From Nocardia sp. BMG51109 (GTDB taxonomy: Bacteria > Actinomycetota > Actinomycetes > Mycobacteriales > Mycobacteriaceae), in assembly GCF_000526215.1 (NCBI RefSeq), contig NZ_JAFQ01000004.1:1674001-1738000 (forward strand): a stretch of 64,000 nucleotides of DNA, read 5' to 3'. Below, piece after piece: positions 8,641 to 15,946 of this stretch (positions are counted from its first letter, which is position 1; the number at the start of each line of letters is the position of its first letter). A program made the translations under genes and the position numbers. The notes under the pieces were generated by a model that was given only the letters and a program-made list of their open reading frames with translations, had not been told where the DNA came from and did no database searches.

Positions 8641-9084
8641 TCAGGACTCCAGCGCGGCATCCAGTTCGATGGTGCCGACGCCCGCCAGGGCCTTGCTGAT
8701 CGGGCAGCCGACCTTGGCGCCCTCGGCCGCGGCCTGGAAACCGGCGGCGTCGAGGCCGTCGACCTTGCCGCGGACGGTCAGCTTGATGGTGCTGATGTGG
8801 AAACCGCCCGCCGGATCCGGGCCCAGGGTGACATCGGCGTCGACGGCCAGGCTCTGCACGGTGCCGCCGGCGGTGGCGATCTGCCCCGACAGCGCCATGG
8901 CATAACACGACGAATGTGCAGCCGCGATCAGTTCCTCCGGGCTGGTGGTGCCCTCGGCGGTGTCGGCGGTCCGCTTCGGGAACGACACATCGAACTTGCC
9001 GACGCCGGAACTCGCCAGTTCGACCTGGCCCGAGCCGTCCTGCAGACCCCCGGTCCAAGCGGTGCGCGCGGTACGTGTTGGCAT
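8641..9084 (-). CDS. osmC: OsmC-family peroxiredoxin
   Basis: A 147-residue OsmC/Ohr-fold protein. The two redox-active cysteines are present: Cys60 in AAHSSCYAMAL and Cys127 in VGCPISKAL. This family reduces organic hydroperoxides using a dithiol partner. TSPEELIAAAHSSC is characteristic of the OsmC branch rather than Ohr. ATG 9084 gives MPTRTARTAW, matching usual family N-termini; longer frames add no homologous sequence. Monocistronic. Confidence 0.92.
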   Translation of the reverse strand: MPTRTARTAWTGGLQDGSGQVELASSGVGKFDVSFPKRTADTAEGTTSPEELIAAAHSSCYAMALSGQIATAGGTVQSLAVDADVTLGPDPAGGFHISTIKLTVRGKVDGLDAAGFQAAAEGAKVGCPISKALAGVGTIELDAALES

Positions 9085-9321
9085 CACTGTCCTTTCACAG
9101 TCGGAAACGCATTGCCGTCCGCTGTCGAACCTACCGGCTCGTGGCGGACTGCCGTACCTCTTCATGGAGTCGGCTAGGAGAAATCGGGGGGACGGTCACT
9201 CGTCCGGACGACCGGCGCCGGGCGCGCCACGTACGGCGTGGCCTGTCCCGGCCGACAGCGACCCGGACGGCCGGAGCCGCCGGAGCCACGGGCACCGGCG
9301 GCTGCCGAACAGTGTTGCCGC

Positions 9322-10170
9322 TCAGATCATGTCGCGGCGGCGGACCAGCCACACCGTGCCACCGACGAACGCCACGACATAGGCGGCCAGGACCACGAAC
9401 GATGCCGGGCGGGACAGAATGTCGAGAACCCCGGGCGTCGCCGCTCCCCCGGCCGTGCGCATCGCACCGGCCAGCGAGCCGGCGGCGGTGCCGGGCAGAT
9501 GGTCGGTGATGACCCGGACCGGGGAGAAGATCGCTCCCACACCGCGCAGCAGGTTCTCCACCACCAGCACCCAGACCAGGCCCAGACCGACCGCGAGCGC
9601 CGGGCCCCGCGCGAGCGCACCGATCAACGCTCCCGCCAGCGTCCACATGCCGAGAATTGCCGTGCCCGTGGCGATACCGATCAGAGACCGGCCGGCCGAC
9701 GGCAGCGCCATCGACTCGTGCTGCGTACCGGCGATCACGGCGGCCACGCCGGTGTCGATCACGAAGGCCGCGCATACCAGCGCCACCGCCACCGCCGTCA
9801 GCGCCAGCACCGCCCCGCCGATCACATTCGTCCGCGAAGGCCCTTGGGTGAGAACGGTTTTCCAGCTCCCCCAGCCGTATCCGCCGCCGACCACCAGCGC
9901 ACCGAGCACCAGCATCAACGCACCGCCGAACATCGCCATACCCTGAGTGAACACCTCCGGCACCGCGGCCGGGAGCATCAGATGCAGCAGCACGTCGCGC
10001 GGCTGACCGTTCGACATCCGGGAGCCTTCGCCCGAGGTGTAGGCCAGATAGTTGAACAGATAGGCGAACGTGAGATTCAACAGGATCCACGTGCCGAGCA
10101 CGATCCAGAACGCGGGCCACTTCCGCAACCGGGTGAATTCCGCTCTGGCACAAGCCAACAGGTCTTTCAT
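9322..10170 (-). CDS. ABC-2 type exporter permease
   Basis: A 282-residue membrane protein with six predicted helices and a short cytoplasmic N-terminus (MKDLLACARAEFTRLRKWP), the layout of ABC-2/BcrB-like permeases. Its ATG overlaps the stop of the upstream ATPase gene (ATGA, 10167-10170), so the two are translationally coupled subunits of one exporter. The adjacent divergent two-component system suggests induction by a cell-envelope or antibiotic signal; the substrate is unknown. Confidence 0.9.
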   Translation of the reverse strand: MKDLLACARAEFTRLRKWPAFWIVLGTWILLNLTFAYLFNYLAYTSGEGSRMSNGQPRDVLLHLMLPAAVPEVFTQGMAMFGGALMLVLGALVVGGGYGWGSWKTVLTQGPSRTNVIGGAVLALTAVAVALVCAAFVIDTGVAAVIAGTQHESMALPSAGRSLIGIATGTAILGMWTLAGALIGALARGPALAVGLGLVWVLVVENLLRGVGAIFSPVRVITDHLPGTAAGSLAGAMRTAGGAATPGVLDILSRPASFVVLAAYVVAFVGGTVWLVRRRDMI

Positions 10171-11627
10171 CGTACTTCCTCCGTTTGCGTCATCTCGAAA
10201 AAGACCTCCTCCAGCGACTTTTCGTCGGTGCGTAGCTCCAGCAGGTCCGCACCGGCCGCGATCACCGCGCGCGCCACCGCCGGCGCCATTGCCGTGCCGG
10301 CATCGACTCTGATGCCGGTGGCGGTCAGCAACGCGGATCGATCGCCCGCCACGCCCCGAACGGCCGGGAAGGCCAGCTCGATCGGTTCTGCTCGCAGGAA
10401 AAGCGTTGCGGCACCGCGTAGTTCGCTCACCGTCGCCTCGGTGAGCAGGCGGCCCCGCGAGATGACGCCGACGCGATCGCAGATCTCCTGCACCTCGCCG
10501 AGCAGGTGCGACGACAGCACGACGGTGTGCCCGTCGGCGGCGAGCCCGGTGATGAGCTCGCGCATGTCGGCCATGCCGGCCGGGTCGAGCCCGTTCGTGG
10601 GTTCGTCGAGGATGAGCAGGTCCGGGCGGCCCAGCAGCGCCGCGGCGACACCGAGCCGCTGCTTCATCCCCAGCGAGTAGGCGCGGAACTTCTCGTCGGC
10701 CCGATCCGTCAACCCGACCCGGTGCAGCACGTGTTCCACATCGTCGTGCAGCGCGCGGGTGTCGCGGGTTCGGGTGCCCGCGGGGAGACCGTTGCGGCCG
10801 CTCTCGCGGGAAAGAGCACTCGGCGCGTCAGCGGTGCGCACGTCGGCGGGGCCGCCCGAACCGGAACGCCGACGACGGTCGAACGTCCCGCGATAGCGGG
10901 CGAGCACCCGCAGATTGTCCCGGCCCGAGAGGTACGGATAGAAGCCGGGCCCTTCGATGAGAACGCCGATGCGCCGCAAGGTATCCGGATCGCCCGGCCG
11001 ACCACCCAGCACGGTCGCCGTTCCGGAACTGGGTCGGATCAGGCCGACCAGCATGCGCAGCGTGGTCGTCTTGCCGGCGCCGTTGGGCCCCAGGAAGCCG
11101 TAGATCTCGCCGCCGCGGACGGTCATATGCAAGGCGTCGACGGCGGTGTGCGAGCCATAGCTTTTGGTCAGGGCCTCGGTGACCACAACCGTGTCGGCCG
11201 GGGCCGGCCGGGCAGTGACCGTATCGGACCCGGCCGCGCCCGGGCGGACGGCGGCCGAGTCCGGGCGGACGGCGGCCGAGTCCGGGCGGACGGCGGCCGA
11301 GTCCGGGCGGACGGCGGCCGAGTCCGGGCGAGCGGCGGCCGAGTCCGGGCGAGCGGCGGCCGAGTCCACACCAGGGGCGGCCGGGGCCGGTCGGGCAGCA
11401 GCCGGATCCGGCCGGACGATGGCCGAGTCCGGGCGAACAGCAGCCGGATCCGGCTGGGGTGTGGCCCGGTCGGGCCGAGCGGCAACCGGGTCCGGTCCTG
11501 CGACGACCGTCGCCGAGAGAGTGTCGGGACGGCCACCGGCGTCGCCGCCCGGGACTCGGCCCGGGATGGCCGGAGTCGGCGCATCGGTGGTCCGGGTGCC
11601 GTCGCTGTCGTGTGCCGAATCGTTCAT
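10167..11627 (-). CDS. ABC transporter ATP-binding protein with repetitive N-terminal extension
   Basis: A 486-residue ATPase. The nucleotide-binding domain begins near residue 147 and has Walker A GPNGAGKT (180-187), the signature YSLGMKQRLG and Walker B LLILDEPTNGLD. It resembles the bacitracin/lantibiotic-exporter (BcrA/DrrA) group. Two features are unusual. About 146 residues of Ala/Pro/Arg/Asp-rich low-complexity sequence precede it, including six copies of a 7-residue unit such as PDSAAVR. A roughly 45-residue Arg/Ser/Gly-rich insert also separates Walker A from the signature. ATG 11627 is the only good start before the domain, but a downstream internal start near residue 147 cannot be excluded. 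Confidence 0.88.
   Translation of the reverse strand: MNDSAHDSDGTRTTDAPTPAIPGRVPGGDAGGRPDTLSATVVAGPDPVAARPDRATPQPDPAAVRPDSAIVRPDPAAARPAPAAPGVDSAAARPDSAAARPDSAAVRPDSAAVRPDSAAVRPDSAAVRPGAAGSDTVTARPAPADTVVVTEALTKSYGSHTAVDALHMTVRGGEIYGFLGPNGAGKTTTLRMLVGLIRPSSGTATVLGGRPGDPDTLRRIGVLIEGPGFYPYLSGRDNLRVLARYRGTFDRRRRSGSGGPADVRTADAPSALSRESGRNGLPAGTRTRDTRALHDDVEHVLHRVGLTDRADEKFRAYSLGMKQRLGVAAALLGRPDLLILDEPTNGLDPAGMADMRELITGLAADGHTVVLSSHLLGEVQEICDRVGVISRGRLLTEATVSELRGAATLFLRAEPIELAFPAVRGVAGDRSALLTATGIRVDAGTAMAPAVARAVIAAGADLLELRTDEKSLEEVFFEMTQTEEVR
11241..11366. repeat. six tandem 21-bp repeats inside the ABC ATPase gene
   Basis: The unit CGGGCGGACGGCGGCCGAGT plus C starts at 11241, 11262, 11283, 11304, 11325 and 11346; the last two have GAGCGG instead of GGACGG. 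The period is a multiple of three, so copy-number change keeps the ATPase frame. On the coding strand it encodes heptads such as PDSAAVR. Confidence 0.93.
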
Positions 11628-11754
11628 GGCATCGAGAATCCGCCTGGGACCTCGGTCGACACATCCGCCGCACGGAGCGATCCGGCATACGTATCCAGAC
11701 GTAATTCGCCGCGCGATGCCCCCGTTTCCCCGTAGCCCCGGCTACCGTGCGAGT

Positions 11755-13113
11755 GTGCAACCGAAGGCGCGGCCGCACGGCCGGGATGTGCTGCCGGCGA
11801 TGATCGTCGCCGCGGTGCAGCTCGTCTTCGGGAACCTGGCCAACCTGCACCAGAGCGGAACCCGCGACCTCGACGCGCTCGGCTTCGCGCTGCTGCTCGC
11901 CGGACCGCTGCTGCTGGTGGTACGCCGCACTCACCCGCGGACCGTGTTCCTCGGCGTACTGGCCGTCACGGCGGCGTACCTGCTCATCGGATACGGGTAC
12001 GGACCCATCTTCCTCTCGCTGGTGTTCGCCTTCCTCACCGCCGCCGCCCGGTGTTCGCGCTGGTACACCTACCCGTTCCTGCCGGTGGGCTATCTGCTGA
12101 TGGTGTGGCCGGTGCCCGCGCTGCGCGGCTACTCGACCAACGGCTGGCAGGCCGCCGGCCTGCTGGCCTGGCTGGCCGTCCTGGTGGCGGTGGCGGAGGG
12201 TATCCGGCAGCGCCGGTCCGTGCTGGTGGCGCGGCGGGAACGCGCGGAGGCCGCCCGTGCCAACGAACGGGCCGAACGCGCCCGCGAGCTGGCCCGGCGC
12301 GAGCAGCGCGCCACCGAGGAACGCTTGGCCATCGCCCGCGAGCTGCACGATGTCCTCGCACACAGCTTGTCGGTGATCAATGTGCAGTCGTCGGTGGCGC
12401 TGGAACTGCTGGACCGCAAGCCGGAGCAGGCGGCCACGTCGCTGGCGGCGATCAAGGAGGCCAGCCGCGACGCCCTCGGCGAGGTGCACGCGCTGCTGCG
12501 CTCCATCCGGGCCGGCGCGGGAACCGTTGCGGTACCGACGAGTCCGGCCGTCGGCATCGGCGACCTCGATACGCTGCTCGGCCCGCCCCGCGCGGCCGGC
12601 CTGACCGTTCGAACCGATATTCGCGGGACCGCGCAGCGGCTGCCCGCCGTGCTGGACGGCGCCGCCGCGCGCATCGTGCAGGAATCGCTCACCAACGTGC
12701 TGCGCCACGCCCCGAGCTCGGAAGCGGTTGTCACCGTGGACTACTCGCCCGGCACCGTACGCCTGACCATCGACAGTTCACCCCCTCGCGAATGTCCACA
12801 ATCGTCCACAATCGGCGGTTACGAAAGAACAGCCGCGGCCGGCGACAAGGACGCCTCCGGGACGGGCTACGAAAACGCCACGGCCGGAACGGACTACGCC
12901 GACACACCTCCCGCAAGCCCCGAAGCCGGCGGATCGACGACCAGCGGTCCGGTTGCGGCGAACAACGGCGGCAACGGAATTCCGGGAATGATCGAGCGCG
13001 CCCACGCCCTCGGCGGCGAACTGACGGCCGAGCCGAGACCCGGCGGCGGCTTCCGGGTCCGCGCCCGCCTCCCGGTCCCCCAGCACGACACCGACAGCGG
13101 AACCGACCGATGA
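11755..13113 (+). CDS. NarL/DesK-type sensor histidine kinase with disrupted ATPase G1 region
   Basis: A 452-residue histidine kinase with four to five N-terminal helices (about residues 10-160), a basic coiled-coil linker (RRERAEAARANERAERAREL), and a HisKA_3 dimerisation box ARELHDVLAHSLSVI with phospho-acceptor His198. The ATPase N-box is IVQESLTNVLRHA. The usual D-x-G-x-G segment is replaced by TIDSSPPRE and a low-complexity insert of about 60 residues before the final GNGIPGMIERAHALGGEL box. GTG 11755 follows the divergent promoter region; ATG 11716 is an alternative. Its TGA overlaps an ATG (13110-13113). It presumably phosphorylates the regulator at 13589. Confidence 0.85.
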   Translation: MQPKARPHGRDVLPAMIVAAVQLVFGNLANLHQSGTRDLDALGFALLLAGPLLLVVRRTHPRTVFLGVLAVTAAYLLIGYGYGPIFLSLVFAFLTAAARCSRWYTYPFLPVGYLLMVWPVPALRGYSTNGWQAAGLLAWLAVLVAVAEGIRQRRSVLVARRERAEAARANERAERARELARREQRATEERLAIARELHDVLAHSLSVINVQSSVALELLDRKPEQAATSLAAIKEASRDALGEVHALLRSIRAGAGTVAVPTSPAVGIGDLDTLLGPPRAAGLTVRTDIRGTAQRLPAVLDGAAARIVQESLTNVLRHAPSSEAVVTVDYSPGTVRLTIDSSPPRECPQSSTIGGYERTAAAGDKDASGTGYENATAGTDYADTPPASPEAGGSTTSGPVAANNGGNGIPGMIERAHALGGELTAEPRPGGGFRVRARLPVPQHDTDSGTDR

Positions 13114-13310
13114 CCACTCGACACCACAGACCGCGGGCGAGCGAGCCGAGGTTCGACGGCCTCCTCCGGGCGCACGCCCGCCTCCCGGTCCCCCCAGTTC
13201 TACACCGACAGCGGAACCGACCGATGACCACTCGGCACCACGGACCACGGGCGAGCGAGCCGAGGTTCGACGGCCTCCTCCGGGCGCACGCCCGCCTCCT
13301 GCTCCCCGGT
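13062..13310 (+). repeat. about 2.1 tandem copies of a 114-bp repeat
   Basis: The 3' end of the histidine-kinase gene and following DNA repeat with a 113-114 bp period. CGCCCGCCTCCCGGTCCCC occurs at 13062 and 13175. AACCGACCGATGACCACTCG occurs at 13101 and 13215. GAGGTTCGACGGCCTCCTCC and the CGCACGCCCGCCT that follows recur at 13157-13183 and 13271-13297. It separates the kinase gene from its response regulator, which in most such operons are adjacent. Confidence 0.9.
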
Positions 13311-13592
13311 TCGGCACCGGCGACCGGACCGGCCGCCGACCGCTCGGCGCCACTGCACCTTGCCTCCGGATTCCCCTTGCGGCCCTTGGACACTCACGGA
13401 CGTCCAGGCACGCGGACAGCGCGCACGGCTCGGTACGGTGTGCGACGGGCGGCGCCGGACAACCCGGGTACCGGATCTCACCGCATACTGGATCACCTGT
13501 GGGAAGCCGGTTGCACGTCGGTGGCCGCTCCGATCCGAGCGGCGCGCCGAGGTCGTGTGCCGACGGACCGGCCGAGGCTGGAGGTGCCGTGA
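13110..13592 (+). CDS. possible coupled ORF between histidine kinase and response regulator
   Basis: An open frame of 160 codons that starts with ATG overlapping the kinase stop (ATGA) and ends with TGA overlapping the regulator's GTG (GTGA). It contains two copies of a 38-residue repeat (MTTRHH...RASEPRFDGLLRAHARL). No family is recognised, and the composition (Arg, Pro, Ala, His rich) is what random high-GC frames give. It may be a by-product of the DNA repeat rather than a gene. The precise double overlap is the only argument in favour. Confidence 0.3.
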   Translation: MTTRHHRPRASEPRFDGLLRAHARLPVPPVLHRQRNRPMTTRHHGPRASEPRFDGLLRAHARLLLPGSAPATGPAADRSAPLHLASGFPLRPLDTHGRPGTRTARTARYGVRRAAPDNPGTGSHRILDHLWEAGCTSVAAPIRAARRGRVPTDRPRLEVP

Positions 13593-14251
13593 GCATTCGG
13601 GTGCTGGTCGCCGACGATCAGGCGCTGGTGCGCGGCGGATTCGTCGCGCTGCTGGACGCGCAGGAGGGGATCGATGTCGTCGGGGAGGCCGACAACGGCG
13701 CGCATGCAGTGCAGATGACCAGGGCACTGCGGCCCGACGTGGTGCTGATGGATATCCGGATGCCCGTCCTCGACGGGTTGGCCGCCACCCGGGAGATCGC
13801 CGCCGACCCCGAGCTGACGGCGGTCAAGGTGGTGGTGCTGACCACCTTCGAACTGGACGAGTACGTCTTCGAGGCGATGCGTTCGGGCGCAACGGGATTC
13901 CTCGTCAAGCACACCGAACCGGCCGATCTGGTGAAGGCGGTGCGGGTGGTGGCGGCGGGCGACGCGCTGCTGTCGCCCAGCGTCACGCGGCGCCTGGTCG
14001 CCGAATTCGCCTCGCGTGCCAAGCCCGCGCCTGCCGTCGAGCTGACGGGGCTGACCGACCGCGAGCGCGAGGTGATGCGGCTGGTCGCCGAGGGCCTCAC
14101 CAATGCGGAGATCGCCGAGCGACTGTTCCTGAGCCCAGCGACCGCGCGCACGCACGTGAGCCGAATCCTGCTGAAACTCGACGCGCGTGACCGCACCCAG
14201 CTGGTGGTCATGGCGTATGAATCGGGCCTGGTACGTCCGGGGTGGCAGTAG
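13589..14251 (+). CDS. LuxR/NarL-family response regulator
   Basis: A 220-residue regulator: receiver domain residues 1-120 with acidic pocket DD (9-10), phospho-acceptor Asp55 in VLMDIRMPVLDG and Lys107 in FLVKHTEP. This is followed by a LuxR-type helix-turn-helix (LTDREREVMRLVAEGLTNAE, about 150-205). GTG 13589 gives the standard SIRVLVADDQ start. It is the partner of the upstream histidine kinase and probably controls the divergent ABC exporter at 9322-11627. Confidence 0.92.
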   Translation: MSIRVLVADDQALVRGGFVALLDAQEGIDVVGEADNGAHAVQMTRALRPDVVLMDIRMPVLDGLAATREIAADPELTAVKVVVLTTFELDEYVFEAMRSGATGFLVKHTEPADLVKAVRVVAAGDALLSPSVTRRLVAEFASRAKPAPAVELTGLTDREREVMRLVAEGLTNAEIAERLFLSPATARTHVSRILLKLDARDRTQLVVMAYESGLVRPGWQ

Positions 14252-14341
14252 CCGCGCGACGTCCGCGTGCGGCGAACCTGTCGGTGCCCCCGGCTAGCCT
14301 CGGCGGCACGAAAACCGCTATCACATCTGGGGGGATCTGCG

Positions 14342-14803
14342 ATGGGTATGGTGATGTCGTTCAGCCGGGTGACACCGGCCGAACTGAACCGGATCGATGC
14401 GAATCCGGAGAATGTGCACGAATTCCTGTGGTCGCTGGATCGCGACGGCGAACCGGACGGCTATCTCGACAAGGCATGGGACGGCCTGCGCTACCTGTTC
14501 GAGGCCGCCCACCTGGGGCTCGACCTGTACATGGAGGGCGAGTCGATCGGCTCCGACGGCACGCTGAGCGCATGGGATGCCGACCTGGTCCACCGCGCCG
14601 CGGACCTGTTGCGCAGCACGCCGTTCGAGCGACTGGCCCGCTGTTTCGACCCCGGACGCATGACGGCGCAGAACGTCTACCCGAACATCTGGTACGAGGG
14701 TGCCGAGGCCCTGGACTATCTGCGCGTGAACTACGACAACCTGGTGCGGTTCTTCGAGTTCGCGGCCGCCGGCGGTTCCGGCGCGATCATGTCGTTCGGT
14801 TGA
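14342..14803 (+). CDS. YfbM-like DUF1877 family protein
   Basis: A 153-residue soluble acidic protein matching DUF1877 (YfbM): MGMVMSFSRVTPAELNRI at the start, YLDKAWDGLRYLFE in the centre and YDNLVRFFEFAAAGGSGAIM at the end. Function is unknown in the family. CTGGGGGGATCT upstream of ATG 14342 provides a ribosome-binding site. It stands alone after the two-component system. Confidence 0.85.
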   Translation: MGMVMSFSRVTPAELNRIDANPENVHEFLWSLDRDGEPDGYLDKAWDGLRYLFEAAHLGLDLYMEGESIGSDGTLSAWDADLVHRAADLLRSTPFERLARCFDPGRMTAQNVYPNIWYEGAEALDYLRVNYDNLVRFFEFAAAGGSGAIMSFG

Positions 14804-14972
14804 ATCGCTCCGGCCGGCACCGGGCCCGGGTGAGCCACCTTCGCATCCGGCCCGGTCCGCGAATCCATCGCGGCGCCGGTGGCGATCGCCCAGCCGATCG
14901 ACCCGCCCCGGCCGATACCATCCGCGACCTGTCGCGCCGAGTTCCGCGCGAGGCCAGGAATGCCGGCGCTCG

Positions 14973-15788
14973 CTACCGGGTCTCCACCGAGGCAGCGGGA
15001 ATACCGTCCAGTCCACGCAGAATCGCCTGTTCGACGGGGGAATACGCGTCGTCGGGCCGATTCAGGGTGCACGGCTCACGCGACAGCAGCGGCGGCTGCG
15101 CCATGAACTTGGGCCGCCCCGTGCGATTCGGCTGCGCCGCATGCACCAGGAACGGATGGCACAGATAGACGTCCCCGGCCTCGCCGGTGGCTCGGACCTC
15201 CGGCAGGTCGGCGGTCGCCGCATACGCCTCGAGCATTCCTCCGGGGCCCGCACTCCCCATCCCCACGCCGTCCTCGCCGAACGGCGCCAACACCTTCGGC
15301 ATGCGCAGATGCGAACCCACCCGGATACGGGTCGGGGCATCGTCGACATCCACATCCGAGAACAGGAACAGCATGAGCAGCGCCCGGCCCTTGGACCACA
15401 GGTTGATCCGCCAGGTCATGAAGTCGTCCGGGTCGTCGCCCGGAAAGCTCGCGTCGATATGCCAGCCGTCACCGCCCGGATCCGCCGAGCTGGGAAAGCG
15501 AATGGGGAAGCTGCCCAGGCTGATCCGCGGCAGCCAGCGCCCCGGACCCACCAGCTGATCGAACGCCTCGTGCAGCGACGCGGTATTCACCGCCTGCCCG
15601 AACGGCTCCTCGGCATGGTCGCCCAGCCAGATCACCGGCTGCGTCCACGTCGACCGGTCGTCCGGATCGCAGCCCGTTGCCCGCCACAGGACCTCCCGCC
15701 CGGCGTCGGCGACCTCCCGGGGGAACGCCCGGTCCACCTTCACGAACCCGGCGGAGACGAACTCCGCTATCTGTGTCTCGGTCAGCAT
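14973..15788 (-). CDS. phytanoyl-CoA dioxygenase (PhyH) family protein
   Basis: A 271-residue Fe(II)/2-oxoglutarate dioxygenase of the PhyH superfamily. The facial triad is visible: His110 and Asp112 in GWHIDASF, and His216 in CHPFLVHAAQ, followed by NRTGRP whose Arg would bind 2-oxoglutarate. Members hydroxylate diverse small molecules; the substrate is not predictable here. There are no biosynthetic neighbours. Confidence 0.88.
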   Translation of the reverse strand: MLTETQIAEFVSAGFVKVDRAFPREVADAGREVLWRATGCDPDDRSTWTQPVIWLGDHAEEPFGQAVNTASLHEAFDQLVGPGRWLPRISLGSFPIRFPSSADPGGDGWHIDASFPGDDPDDFMTWRINLWSKGRALLMLFLFSDVDVDDAPTRIRVGSHLRMPKVLAPFGEDGVGMGSAGPGGMLEAYAATADLPEVRATGEAGDVYLCHPFLVHAAQPNRTGRPKFMAQPPLLSREPCTLNRPDDAYSPVEQAILRGLDGIPAASVETR

Positions 15789-15892
15789 GCGGTCCTTTCG
15801 CGGTCGGTCCGTTCGACGATGCCTCGAACCCTGCGAGTTCCGCCACCGAATTTCCGGCGCTGCGAGCTGTCCCCCATCCGTTCACGGACATG

Positions 15893-15939
15893 CGAGAGCC
15901 CCGCTTCCCCAGGAAAAACCTGGGGAAGCGGGGCTCTCG
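15893..15939. terminator. very strong terminator hairpin after clpC
   Basis: A perfect 21-bp stem: 15893-15913 pairs with 15919-15939 around an AAAAA loop (TTTTT on the clpC strand). It lies 8 bp past the clpC stop and upstream of the PhyH gene start on the same strand, so it isolates PhyH from clpC transcription. The stem core is CCCCGCTTCCCCAGG. Confidence 0.85.
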
Positions 15940-15946
15940 GTGCGAT

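Noticed and set aside
11164..11754. In-frame upstream extension of the histidine kinase
   Set aside because: It is antisense to the ABC ATPase repeats and has no signal; the kinase N-terminus fits the GTG at 11755.
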